DNA of 64,000 nucleotides. Source: Astragalus membranaceus. Its lineage: Eukaryota; Streptophyta; Magnoliopsida; Fabales; Fabaceae. The stretch is taken from assembly GCA_039519185.1 (NCBI GenBank), contig CM076854.1, forward strand, positions 19,639,456 through 19,703,455, read 5' to 3'. Below are positions 33,789-44,827 of the stretch, one piece after another. Position 1 is the first letter of the stretch. The number at the start of each line of letters is the position of its first letter. The notes under the pieces are model-generated. The model searched no databases. It was not told the DNA's origin and saw only the letters and a program-made list of their open reading frames with translations. Position numbers and translations under genes: made by a program.

Positions 33789-33898
33789 TTTTTCAACTCC
33801 ACTGTAGGAGGAACAGGCTCCTGGTAGAAGGTTGGCATTGGACTTGCTTTAAATGCTAGGCTTCTCCTAAGTTTTTAAAGCTCAGCTTCTTGAGTCTC
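33789..33898 (-). pseudogene. TPX2-domain (WVD2-like) exon fragment with in-frame stop
   Basis: The exon lies between acceptor ttttatag (33899-33906) and donor GTGTGT at 33788. It reads ETQEAEL, a TAA stop, then KLRRSLAFKASPMPTFYQE and VELKK. The FKASPMPTFY and VELKK blocks mark the TPX2 domain of plant WVD2/WDL microtubule-associated proteins. The stop in the middle shows that it no longer codes. Confidence 0.85.
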
Positions 33899-34111
33899 CT
33901 ATAAAAAGAAATGAAAAGCTGATATATGATTAAAAGGAAATATCTGCCTGCATGTTTTCAGCCAAAATATCAAATATTGTATCACCTTGATTTTTGCTTA
34001 GAGTAAAACTGGCCACCAAAATATGAACTTCTTTTAAAAACTGCAAGCTTATTCAAATTCAAAGGAAACCCTCAGGGTAACAAAAGATGGAAGCAAGTAA
34101 TAATTTTTTAC

Positions 34112-34350
34112 CTCTCTTCTTTCAGCTCGCTGATTACACCTGAAGCTGAATCCATAATTTGGCATTGTCCCCACTCCGAGGTTTGGCGTCTTCTGCAGTT
34201 GGACTTCTAAGTGGATTAAGGATAAACCAGGGTAAACCAGAACTAGACAGTTCTTCATGGACACCATTTTGGTGTCCTGCATCAAGTCCTTCCGCTTCCA
34301 GTGAAGGGTTACTTGGATCTATCGTTCACACCAACCTACAAGTTACATAG
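34112..34350 (-). pseudogene. Second TPX2/WVD2-like exon fragment, frameshifted
   Basis: Upstream on the minus strand of the exon at 33789, this exon starts after cgatag (about 34345) and ends at donor GTAAAA (34111). One frame reads DPSNPSLEAEGLDAGHQNG and LRSPTAEDAKP. The other reads GTMPNYGFSFRCNQRAERRE, which is the start of the TPX2 domain. A frameshift separates them. It is probably from the same gene as the exon at 33789, with the intervening exon missing. Confidence 0.75.
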
Positions 34351-37019
34351 ATCCGAAAGATTCAAACTGATACACAATAGGGGGTTAGGGTTTTGATTCA
34401 AACCAAAAATAGAAGTAGAGATTGACTAATTGATTCTAACAGTGGAAGGAAGCTATAATACAACTGAAAAAACTACTATAAACCATAGGCCAAAGGAAAC
34501 AGATCAAAGCACAAAACAGAGAACCCCAACAATTATCTACTTCATTCATCTACTATTATATCAATAAAAATTTGTAACAGGGAAAATACACAATAAAAAA
34601 CAAGAAATAATTACCAGAATTACTGTAGTTAACGAATCTCTGGTTTCTTCATTAATGAAAGAATACTTCAGTTAATCTATTCACTGTGACTCACACACTG
34701 TGATTCACTGCAAGGAAATATGGCCAGCACATATTTCGTTTCAAAAAAATTGCTTGGTCAGAACCCAGAAATTAGGGTTTCGTTTCAAAAAAAATTGGGA
34801 CATTTAGGGTTTATGAAAGCAACTGCAATTAGGGACAAATTACAGAAATTACCTACGGTGGAGAAGAGGTGTAGAAGCGTCGGAGAAACAGAAGAGAAAC
34901 GGAGGAGAAACAGAGGAGAAACAGAGGAGAAATGGAGGAAAAATGGTTACCAGAGAAACGGAGGAGAAATGGTGCGAGCACGAGCGAGGAGAGTACTGTG
35001 ATTCTGAGGGAGAGAACGAGAGTACTGTGCTTGGTCAGAACCCACTTCATAATACTTCAAGCATGCATTCGCAGCTATAATTAATAGTATGCAACTCAAC
35101 CTATATCACATCAGCAACAAGACATCCAAACTCTAAATAAAGAGAAAGAAAAGAAGCAAAAAGAGAAACAATTAGAACAGAAAGCTAGGAACGCTTAAGA
35201 AAACCATTCTCAAACCATTATTCCTAGTTAACCAAACACACATTTCTGAGTTTCATTGATCCCTAGTGTATGAACTACCAACAACAGCTGAAGTAAAACA
35301 GATTGCAATAAATCAAATAAGATAATGTCGATATAATTGCTAGAACTAACACCATATGACTTACACCTTACACTCACCCCAACTTAATTATAACCACACC
35401 AAACATATATCATTCACATAATTTATTGTTCATAACAAATTCTTATTAATTAGGCATATACAGTGATTCCCATGATTAAAACATCAATTTGATTAACACG
35501 ACATACAAGAAATAGAAAATCAAGGATCATTAAACAGGAAATGTTATAAGATTTATTTTATACCTTTACACTCTCAAGATTTCAAACATACAGATAGATA
35601 ATAATCTATAGCTTATCACTGGTTCTAAACTCATAATACAATTCAAGATATAGAGAAATCAACTTAGCACTTAACATACTTCACTACCATAAGGATCGAA
35701 GTAGATTAGGATTGCACCAGAGTAGTTCAAGCACTAATCAAGATAGCAGCAAAAACCATAGAGTGATGTGGTTCGTACTAAATAGAGAAACGAGTTTTTT
35801 TTCAGCTACCTTGAAGAGTTATCTCCCTATTCTATGCAACCAGATCTTCTCCAATTCTCAACTTATACCATGAGTACCATAATTTCACTTGACTCCAACA
35901 CATGCCATCATTTTTTCATCAATCATTGACATATTACAAGCAAACGGCAAAACTAAGGGGTAATTAGCAAGCAAGCATGGTTAAACAATGAAATCAAGTA
36001 TGAATCACAGTCCACAATAACACTTTCAGCCACAATTTCAAGCAACAATTAATTTCAAGCTTCACAAGATACTACCTTTTATCACAATAATGCCCTCAAA
36101 AATATACTATTTCAAGAACACATTTCATAGTAGTTATAACTTTGAACACAATACCCGTATAAAACCATGCATTTTCCCATAGTGAACCATCTCCAGCTTA
36201 GAAGCATTCCAAAGCTAATATTTGCAACAAACAATAATACTTATTAGGGAAAATACCAAATAAAGTTCTAAGAACCCCAGTGAGTTAGAAACAACCAGAA
36301 TTGCTATACCTCTGTGTTAGCAGCCCACAGGACAACCCACCCTGTCCACCTTGTTGGCTTCCTTAAACTCCCTGAATTCATGTCAACATAACAACAAATA
36401 GAACAATTAGGGTTTTCAAATTAAAAAAAAATTAGGGTTTCCAAATTAAAAAAAAAATCACAAATTAGGGTTTTCAATTCATGAAGAAATTGAACAATTT
36501 TCCCCAAATCAAACAATCATCAAAGAAGAGAAGAAGAAACAACCTGAGAAGAAGAAGAAGAAGAAGAAGAAGAAGAACTGAAGAAGAAAGCTCGCGATTC
36601 ACTAAGAAATTGGGGACCAATTCTGCGATTCACTGTTTCGCGACTGAGAGAGGGAAGCGAGAGAGACAGCGCCTGAGGAAGAAGAAGAAGCCATCGCTTG
36701 AGGAAGAAGAAGAAGACAGCGCCGGAGGCGGGGAGTGAAAGGTGAGAGGGAGAGGGAGGGGGCAGCGTGAGGGAAGTTCAGAGAGGGAGAGGGAGGCTGA
36801 GAAAGAAATAGAAAGAAGGAAACTGATGAACGCGTGGTGTATTTGGTGGTGGTGAGCGGCGGAGTGAGCAATGGCGGAGGCAGAGATGGAGGGTGAAAGA
36901 CGAGAGGGAGGTAGAGATGGAGGGTGAAAGACGAGACGGAGGCAGAGACTGAGAGAGAAGTGAGAGTGGATGCGTGAAATGAGACTGTTCGTGGGAAGAG
37001 GTTCCATTTAATTTCGGAT
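34351..37019. other. Non-coding interior of the CACTA-side segment
   Basis: This AT-rich stretch holds no confident exon. Repeated agggttt words lie at 34760-34810 and 36410-36470. Purine-rich tracts occur at 34860-34960 and at 36530-37000 (gaagaagaag). The ORFs at 34720-35001 and 36481-37007 follow the purine bias. A GT site after tgctaacacag near 36310 could be another captured exon edge, but I cannot name it. Confidence 0.4.
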
Positions 37020-37234
37020 CTATTACTTTGCGACGGACTTTTTGACGTTTCCGACGAAAATATCCGTCAGAAATTTACGACAGACAACAACTTTGTCGCA
37101 AACGTGAGCGGGAATTTTAGCGCCTCTTCTGCTGAGCATTTGCGACGACTTTTTCGTCGGAAATCCGTCGAAAATTGCGACGAATAAGAGTTCGTCGAAA
37201 TGTTTCGCAGGAAACGGGGCTTATTCTTGTAGTG
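37020..37234. repeat. CACTA terminal inverted repeat and subterminal repeats (right end)
   Basis: Read inward from 37234 the end is CACTACAAGAATAAGCCCC. The next 200 bp repeat variants of TTTCGACGAA, TTCCGACGAA and TCCGTCG in both orientations, the binding-site-like subterminal array of En/Spm-type elements. Copia coding resumes at 37235. The expected 3-bp target duplication cannot be checked without the left end. Confidence 0.82.
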
Positions 37235-38136
37235 ATAATTATGTGGCACAATACATTTGTTGTTTGGCTTGACCGGTTGAGCCATCACGGGTCTAACGAT
37301 GAGAAAAATAATTGAAAATTCATGTGGTCATCAATTGAAGAACCAGAAGACTCTTCAATCTAATAAGTTCTCAACTTCTCATGTATCTCTTGTTCGCAAG
37401 AGAAATTTTTAATTAGACTATCACCACACAAAAATTGGAAGTGGATATCTCAAATTTTTAGAAGAAATACATATGGTGATATTTGTGGGCCAATACACCC
37501 ACCATGTGGATCATTTAGATGTTTTATGATTTTAATTGATGCATCAACTAAATGGACACATATGTATTTTCCATCAAATCACAATTGGAAGTTTGTGCGA
37601 TTATTTGCTACTCTAGCTTCACTAAGAGCTCATTTTTCTAAATTATCTTGAAAGTATCTGGCGAGTATTGTATGTCTATTAGAATTGATATTGCACATCA
37701 TGTAGCATATGTTCATTCATAAAATGGTCTTGAAGCACCATTCTCTAGACGTCTAAAGTTAATTATATGACCAATACTTATGAGATAAGAACTTCCAATT
37801 TTTACTTGGGAACATGCAATTTTGCATGTTGCAATACTGATTTGCATCAGGCCAACAAATTATTACAACTATTCCCCTTTATATTTGGTTTTTGGTCCCG
37901 AACATAATATTTTTCATCTTAGAATTTTTCGGTGTCTGGTATATGTTCCAACTTCTCCACCACAACACACTAAGATGGGTCCTCAAAGAAGGTTGGGAAT
38001 ATATGTTGGGTATGAATCTCCATTTATTATAAAGTATCTTGAACATGAGATTTTTTTGGCAAAAAGAAGGAAATAAGCCTCAGTAAAACCTTCTGATGAT
38101 AAAACATCAAAAAGGAAAAAGAGTACTTCCCCCTGA
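37235..38136 (+). pseudogene. Copia integrase remnant
   Basis: Frame pieces read KIIENSCGHQLKNQK, GDICGPIHPPCGSF, LIDASTKW, then the frame at 37822-38076 with IRPTNYYNYSPLYLVFGPE, LRIFRCLVYVP and RRLGIYVGYESPF. These are the core and C-terminal blocks of copia integrase. Several stops interrupt them. Confidence 0.8.
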
Positions 38137-38690
38137 TTTTATTAAAAAAAGATAAAAAAGAAAGAATACAGAGGAGAGACCAATGGGGGACTAGACCAAT
38201 ACCCTTGGCAAGAATAGAGAATAAAATCTAGGCAGTAATAGGGATCCCTAACTTGAAGACCCCCTAAAACAATTCATCCTAAAGATAAATTATAAGGCCA
38301 TTTAAGCTACTAAATTAAAAAAACCAGATCAAAAGGAGACAGAGACCGAATTTGCCTTTGAACGAGTATTATATCCAACGATCAATTTCTTTTTTTGCTT
38401 CATTTTTTCTTTTGGGCCTTGGACACAACCAGTTCAAAATGATCATATCGGGCCAGAGTTCCTTGGGTATTGCTAACCACAAGATCACCAACATCATTCG
38501 ATACATCACCCCAAAGCTTTCTTAAAATACTAATGTCAGATGCTACTACTGGATTAGAAGTAGCAACAGACTTTGGGGCACTTAGCGAATCTAGCATGTT
38601 CTTCATCTGGGACTCAGACACAACTGGTTCAAAATTACCATCATCATCATCTAACACATCACCCCAATCGTATATATATCAACTGCTAAT
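38137..38690 (-). mobile_element. LINE fragment inserted in copia (tentative)
   Basis: The minus strand ends with tttttttaataaaatcag, the style of an L1-type 3' end. Further upstream it holds an open frame (38657-38400) with NFEPVVSESQMKN and FELVVSKAQKKK, typical of the linker in plant LINE ORFs. Copia codons lie on both sides. The edges are approximate. Confidence 0.5.
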
Positions 38691-39530
38691 GCTCCAATAA
38701 AATGGATGTCCTTGTTGGACAATCTAATATTGAAATGAGTCTCAACCGCGTCTGAAGCGTGGTAGACCAATCAGTTCCAACAATAAAAATCCTCGAACAA
38801 GAAAATGAGCTAAAAAGAAAGATGCTCCAAGTGAGGATATAGAAACTCTAAAAGAGTCTTCAGACATAATTTACATTTCAGTTCTAGAAGAACTGATCAG
38901 GTACCTGAAAAATTCTAAAATTAAAGAGACCACAATGAATTATGTCAAGAATGAAATACGAAGGAACCGAAACGAAGTCAACGTTGACGATATTTTTACA
39001 TATAATATAGCACTAAATGTGATAAATGATTGTGAGGATCATGAACCAAAGTCTATTAAAGATTATAGACAAAGTGAGAATTGGCCAAAATTGAAAGATG
39101 AAATTGAAGCAAAGTTAAACCCTGTTTACAAGCAAAAAGTTTTTGGACCTGTATTCCAAACACCTAAAGGTACGAAACCAATTGGATACAACTGGATTTT
39201 GTGCAAAAACGAAATGAGAATGGTGAAATTGTGAGATACAAAACTTGACTTGTTGCTCAAGGGTTTCTACAAAGACGTCAAAGTGATTTTGATGAGACAT
39301 ATTCACTTGTAGTGGATGCAAGTACTTTTTTGTACTTAATTAGCCTCGTAGCACATGAAGAGCTCAATTTGCACATGATGAATGTTGCTACCCCTTATTT
39401 GTACGACTCATTTGATAATCATAATTATATGAAGATCCCCGAAGGATTTAATATTCCGAAACACACTTTTTGGATTTTCGAGATGATTACTCAAATTGAA
39501 TCAGTCTCTCCATGAGATAATATAATTTGA
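38691..39530 (+). pseudogene. Copia RT N-terminal remnant
   Basis: The longest frame (38935-39234) reads MNYVKNEIRRNRNEVNVDDI, ENWPKLKDEIEAKLNPV and GTKPIGYNWILCKNE. It is followed in other frames by LISLVAHEELNLHMMNVATP and NYMKIPEGFNIP. These are the opening blocks of copia RT. The catalytic YVDD block is missing, lost to the rearranged stretch that follows. Confidence 0.8.
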
Positions 39531-40712
39531 ACGCATGTGGTATAATCATCTCAATTCATATTCTAAAGGAGGGATATAAACATGGAAAATCCTAGAAGGA
39601 TTCAAGATAGTAAGAAATATCTTCATATAAATTGTTTCGAAAAACAAAGCCTTGTCTTCATATGGACAATGAACAAACAGCTAGTTAAATTTTTGTTTAA
39701 CAAGTTATAAATAACTAGTTTTTAATTGACTCATGATAAATTATTTATATTGAGTACATGAGTTGTGGCAAGAAAATAATAAATATCTTGGTCCTGAAGA
39801 CTATAACCTAGCGCTACGAAAGCATACATACATATTACTAAACTAGCAGTATACACGTGCATACGCATGGGTGCTGTCATTTTATTCTTATGTATTATCT
39901 CAAAAAGTTTAATCTGTTCGAACATCCCCGTGAAAATTTTGATAAATTTAAAATAGACCAAATTAATTAGTCCGAACATTACTCCGTGTAAAAAAACAAA
40001 AAATTAAAATTTTATCAAAATTTTGATAATTTTTAAAATAGCAAAAAGGAAAAATGAACGAGACGTGTAGATGAAATTAAAGTAGATATATCGTGAAAAA
40101 TAGAGAAATGAGAGAGTTGGCGGAAGAAAGAGGAGAAGATAGCGAAAAAGTTTGAAAAAGTGTGAGAGTGAAAAAATGAAATTCCCTAAATAAACTCCAA
40201 TTGCTTATTTGGGAAAATGATAAGATTGGTATTTTGGTAGTGGGTAATATATGAACTCAAAAAATTTAATTAGTCCAAACATTATCCCGTGAAAATCAAG
40301 ACAATTTTAAAGTTGACAAATTTAATTAGCCTAAATATTACCAAGTGTAAAAAAAGGATATTAAAATTTTGTCAAATTTTGATAATTTTTAAAATAGTAT
40401 AGAGGAAAAATGAAGGTGACATGTAGATGAAATTAAAGTAGGTATATTGTGAAAAATAGAGAAATGAGAGAATTAGAGGAAGAAAGGAGAAGAGAGTGAA
40501 AATGTGAAAAAGTGAAAAAGTTTGAAAAAGTATGAAAAATATAGAAATGAGAGAATTAGAAGAAGAAATGGGAGAAGAGAGTAAAAGAGTGTGAGAGGGA
40601 GTGAAAAAGTTTGAAAATGTGAAATTACTTAAATATCCTCCAATTATTTAGTTGGGAAAAGGATAAGATTGATATTTTGGTAGTAGGTAAATGGTATAAA
40701 TAGATAGTAGAT
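39531..40712. repeat. Non-coding insert with a degenerate direct repeat
   Basis: Two related copies of about 330-380 bp (about 39895-40255 and 40256-40710) share ttaattagtccgaacatta-, gtagatgaaattaaagta- and gataagattg-type phrases. Purine-rich ends (gaaagaggagaag) occur in both. No protein domain is seen. It interrupts the copia element between RT and RNase H. Confidence 0.6.
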
Positions 40713-41160
40713 GATACATTGTTTGATATGATAAAATATTATGTGATAATTAGTAGTAATATAGTTCATTACAAATCAAAATGCATTAGAACAAAGTGTG
40801 ATGCATATTTTATATTTGACTATCCTGATGAAAAAATTATTTTATATACGTTTTTCAAACTAACAAAAGTATTTTATGATCTAGATCAACTAAGATCCCA
40901 AGTCAGCTATTATCTACATGCGGTGACATTGAAATATCTTTCTGATCTACAAAACAATCAATGGTTGTTGCTTCGTCATTTCATGCTCAAATGCCAACAA
41001 TTCAAAGAAGATGTCCTGAAGATAGTATTGACCGCAAAGCTCCATTAAAAGAGGACATATCACAAGTGACAGAGCGGAGTAGATTGCTCCATATGCACTC
41101 GGAGAGAAACTTCAGATGTTGGAATTTATATTCTTAAGTGATGCTTCAAACAGGGGGAGA
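40713..41160 (+). pseudogene. Copia RNase H / 3' pol remnant
   Basis: A frame near 40920-41110 reads GDIEIS, STKQSMVVASSFHAQMP and VTERSRLLHMHSERNF. It recalls the ISWRSTKQ block of copia RNase H. The displayed open frame at 40719-41048 is a shifted version. Confidence 0.6.
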
Positions 41161-41344
41161 AAAACTGCACTATTTTTTCCTTTGCATTGATTTTGTCCCA
41201 CTGGGTTTTCCCGAAAAAGTTTTTAACGAGGCAGTTCCCATAGAAAGGATATTGTAGTCTTTTTCCTTCACTAGATTTTTTCCCACTGGGTTTTTCTAGT
41301 AAGGTTTTAATGAGGCATCTCCTCGATGGACATCCAAGGGGGAG

Positions 41345-41616
41345 TGTTATGAATATTAATTATTTAGTAGATGTCCATCTTGATCTTCCACTTCCCCTTA
41401 ACTCCAATTCTTGAGTGGAGTATTAGTGGCTTTTACTTTGATCTTTCACTTGCCTAGTGGTGTCCTATAAATAGGACTCATTCTATTGTAAACAAACACT
41501 AGTGAAGAGAATAATGCAAAGCTTTCATATTCTCCATCTTTGTTCTTGTTTTTTATATCTTCTCTCATTCTCTTATTCTTCTTCTTCTTCATATAATTTT
41601 TGTTATTTTCATAACA
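41345..41616 (+). repeat. Copia 3' LTR (272 bp)
   Basis: It starts TGTTATGAATATTAATT after aagggggag and ends CATAACA. Promoter-like cctataaatagga lies at 41464-41476. It is followed by tatttgtaacaagagcatga (41617 on), which resembles an initiator-Met primer site (tggtatcagagc) with changes. This suggests the LTR may also have served as the 5' LTR of a further copy. Confidence 0.75.
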
Positions 41617-41644
41617 TATTTGTAACAAGAGCATGATATGTTAA

Positions 41645-42060
41645 TGTTGTGTACCTTGCCTCGGGATCTGGGATCCGGAATCTACGGTCGGTATCCTGTG
41701 TTTAGTGAGAGTCTTCTACTTGCCCAAGGTCGGACGAGTCCTTTGAGAGTCGAAATCTTCCGAGGTTGAGCACGGGGGGTCGGGTACCTGCAGACACTCT
41801 GATGCCTAAGTCAGCAATCAGAAGTCAGTGAGAGGCACAAGTGAGCAAAAGCGTACCAGAATATGGTGGGTAGACCCGTATTTATAGACGCGAGTCAGGG
41901 GACTCTGCGGGTCTTGCCCGATCCGAAGTCGTTGGATCGGGGCGCTGCAATTTGATCCGTTGATATTGATTTAGTGTGATGGCTTGTTTGTTGGGACGGA
42001 TCTATTGTCGAATAGGGTCGTTCCTAATGCAGATTGGGCCTATTGGGTCGATCCGGAACA
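41645..42060 (-). repeat. 3' LTR of Tat-like element (416 bp)
   Basis: The plus strand reads tgttgtgtacc ... gatccggaaca. It lacks about 28-35 bp present in the right LTR (around 50420-50455), and scattered substitutions mark the pair as older than the small element at 16061. Confidence 0.88.
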
Positions 42061-42075
42061 GTTTCCCCCCAAGTC
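42061..42075 (-). promoter_or_regulatory. Polypurine tract of Tat-like element
   Basis: On the minus strand ACTTGGGGGGAAAC ends directly at the 3' LTR. Confidence 0.75.
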
Positions 42076-42611
42076 GAGGTCGGTCATGGAAGTGCGGCCT
42101 CGTCTTGAATGATGAGTGTCTTGTTCAAAATGCTGTTTTTAGGGTCAGAAGCAGTCTCTGAGGTCGGAAAGTCCCTGGTTTGACTCTGATGGCTCAAGGG
42201 TGCCACGTGTCATTGTGTCAGAGAGATGTGACATTTGACTGAAATGAAACATCCTGTCATAATGATTGCCTAGATTCTTGTGCCTGAACGTTAATTGCCT
42301 CGGGATGGGTAGCATCGTTTCACCTGTCGAGTTCAAAACACTTATAAATAGATGTTCAAAGCCAAATTCTAAGTACCTTTCTATTTCTTTACCCCTGAAT
42401 TCTCCCGAGTTTAGTGAATCCTAAACGAGCTTACTTTCCGGCAAACCGACGTTGAGTTCCTGGTTTCCGATGTTGATAGTCTTGCAAAGGTTTCGTTCTT
42501 AATTCTCTCGACGTTGAGCCTCCAGTGGGGCTTTTCTGAGTGCCTTTTTCTGAATTCAAATCCAGATTTCCGGGGCTTTCTACTTTTTCCTCTTCTTGAT
42601 TTGGATCTTAA

Positions 42612-44260
42612 ATGGCGAAGACGGGAGATTCTGGAAGAACAAGCGTGGTTGCCCCCGGCAAGCCGCCATTGAAGAAGTCTGTCGAGGGTCGTGTAGTTAT
42701 TGATGAGGAGAGGTCGACCTCGTGAAAATTGTCAGATAGAGTTGAGATCAGCGGTTCAACTTTAACGCCGCCGGCAGTATCTTCGACCTCTAAGCCTATA
42801 GGACAAGCTACTACCTCTGGTAATGCAGTGTGGAATTTCCATCTTCCTGCACAATGCTGGGAGCCAGTGGGGCAGGCCGCAAGTGTGGCCGAAGCGGAGA
42901 TGAGAGATTTTAACACTGAGGACCCCTATTTACCGAGTTGGGCGCAGCGAGCCGAGTGTGCTCAGGAAGTTTGAGAAGTTCGTGGGAAATGAAGGTCAGA
43001 AGTGGAGGTTGGAGCTCGTCTCTGATGACGACGCTGTGTGCTCTGAGGTCACGGGGTTGAGATTTTTGGTCTATTCAGCCTTGTTTGAGAAGATGGTGAT
43101 GTGGGTCCCATCCCCCTCTTCGAGCCTGTCACAGACTCGGTGAGGGACTTCAAATACGGCTTCTTCTACGTGGTGTCGGTGAACGACGTTGCGAAGAAGG
43201 AGATTGCCGAGCTTGACGACCAAGGGGAGGTCGTGAAGAGTTTGTTCCCATTATCTTGGGCCGAGAGCATTTCGACTTGGAGACGTCGGGATACTCGTAT
43301 AAAGAAGCTGATCTGAGCCGACAGGAGACTCTGACCCTGAAGTTGTTGTCCGGCTGGGTGGGGACCTTTACCACCAAGCTCAAGAAGATTGAGTGTAGGA
43401 GGATCCTGGAGGCTCACGCCAATTCTCCCGCGGCTCTAGTCGCTACCCTTGGTAAGTCTGCTAGTCGACTTGTTTCTTATGAAATTCATGTGGTCTGTTT
43501 TTACATAGTCGTTCTTCTTACTTTTCAGATCGGTTCACCAAGCCGGTGACCTTTAGAATATCTTGCCTCTGCTGGCATTGGAGAGGGTAACAATGACTGG
43601 GTCGACTCTTCTTCAGCTCCACCTCCACCGGTGATTGCTACCGAGGTTGTGGTTGATCAGGGTGTTCCCCCTGCAGGCCAAAAGGACTCGTAGACTGCTC
43701 CACGAGGTTTCGGAGAGAGGCTAAAAGTGGATCATCCCTCCGGTGCCAAAGTCTCTTCTGTTGATTTCGAAGCTTGTCTAAGAGTCGGGGAGCTCGGCCG
43801 GCAGATGCTCATTTGGTCGAGCATGGAAATTTCTCCTAGGGAACAAGGTAATGACTATTCCGAGGCCGAGAATTTGTGGCTTGATGGTGAGTTGCGGGAC
43901 AAGTCTGACAAACTAACAGCTTGCTTGGAATTTCTTTCAGAGGCTCGTGAGGAGGCTTAGAGATTCAAGAAGAAGAAAGAAGAACTCCAAGCTCGATTGA
44001 ATGAACTGATCGAAGCCAATGCCAACGCTGGGACTTTGAGGAAGGAGATAACTGAACTTGGAAAGGAGGCAAAGCCTGCAGAGGAGGTGCCGAGTCTGAG
44101 AGGGGAGATAGAGAAGTCTGAGGCCCTGGTCCCCGGGTTGGAAACCGAGGTTACTATGTTGGAGGGGAAATTTGCCTCTGGTGAAGAAGAATTGGAGAAC
44201 ATCAGGGGGGAGCGAGATAGAGCTCTCCTCTTCAATCAGAAGTCTTCAAAGGAGTTGTGA
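42612..44260 (+). pseudogene. Antisense additional ORF (putative gypsy-type transposon protein), intron-containing, decayed
   Basis: On the strand opposite to gag, a start at 42612 opens MAKTGDSGRTSVVAPGKPP. An in-frame TGA lies at about 42723, then the frame continues to 42972. Further pieces in shifting frames read RKFEKFVGNEGQKWRLELVS, DFKYGFFYVVSVNDVAKKE and EADLSRQETLTLKLLSGWV. A clean intron (donor GGTAAGT at 43451, acceptor cttttcag ending 43528) follows LVATL; a second possible intron lies at about 43846-43940. The C-terminal part (43997-44257) is a heptad-rich coiled coil (LRKEITELGKEAKPAEE, then LETEVTMLEGKFASGEEEL). It fits the plant gypsy-linked family often called putative gypsy-type transposon. 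Function unknown. Confidence 0.6.
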
Positions 44261-44467
44261 GTTCTCATCATGAGCGAGTCGAGCGTCGAGTTTGAGTTTG
44301 AGGATTTGTGAGTTCTCATCATGAGCGGGTCGAGCGCACGGGGTCGGGGTACACGAGTCTGAAAGATGCCATACCAGAGTCTGAGGCAGTCGATCCAGGC
44401 AGGGGCTCAAGGAGCGAAGGGGGCGCGTCGAATGTCTTTATGAAAGACTGCGTAGTGAGCCGTGTTG

Positions 44468-44827
44468 GGCTTGACCTCATGGTAGAGGTTGATGAGCCAC
44501 GATAGGCTCGACCTCGTGATGGAGGTCAACGGGTCGTGCTAAGACCGACCTCGTGATAGAGGTCAACGGGTCGTGCTAAGCCCGACCTCGTGATAGAGGT
44601 CAGTGAGCCACGATAGGCCCGACCTCGTGGAAGAGGTCAGTGAGCCACGATAGACCCGACCACGTGGAAGAGGTAAGTGAGCCACGATAGGCCTGACCTC
44701 GTGGAAGAGGTTAGTGAGCCGCAATAGGTCCGACCTCGTGGAAGAGGTAAGTGAGCCACGATAGGCCCGACCTCGTGGAAGAGGTCAGTGAGCCACGATA
44801 GGCCCGACCTCGTGGAAGAGGTCGGTT
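44468..44827. repeat. 37-bp minisatellite, about 10 copies, each with a hairpin
   Basis: The unit is close to ggcccgacctcgtggaagag then gtcagtgagccacgata, repeated about ten times with few changes. Each unit has inverted halves GACCTC and GAGGTC separated by 6 bp. Copies 2 and 3 carry gggtcgtgcta instead of gagccacgata. Confidence 0.92.

Larger units (their letters stand above)
30481..37234. mobile_element. CACTA-type transposon segment carrying captured gene fragments (left end lost)
   Basis: The right end at 37234 is CACTACAAGAATAAG read on the minus strand, with subterminal repeats of TCCGTCG and CGACGA type (37020-37234). Between it and the SIRE insertion lie exon fragments of several unrelated genes, all on the minus strand, with recognisable splice sites but missing neighbouring exons. 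A separate long-TIR element (32371-33446) is nested inside. The left CACTA end was not found; it would lie beyond the SIRE and Ogre insertions. The pattern resembles gene-fragment-rich CACTA elements such as soybean Tgm-Express1. Confidence 0.6.
37235..41616 (+). mobile_element. Degraded copia element (integrase to 3' LTR), interrupted
   Basis: Pol pieces occur in order: GAG-pre-integrase (KIIENSCGHQLKNQ), integrase, RT start and RNase H. They are followed by the 3' end phrase ccaagggggagtgt and a 272-bp LTR. The element is broken by a CACTA end at 37234, a reverse LINE scrap at about 38137-38690 and unrelated repeats at about 39540-40710. Many stops and frameshifts show that it is old. Confidence 0.8.

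Noticed and set aside
36481..37007. Lysine/arginine- or serine-rich ORFs
   Set aside because: They follow a gaagaagaag purine tract. The composition explains the open frames.
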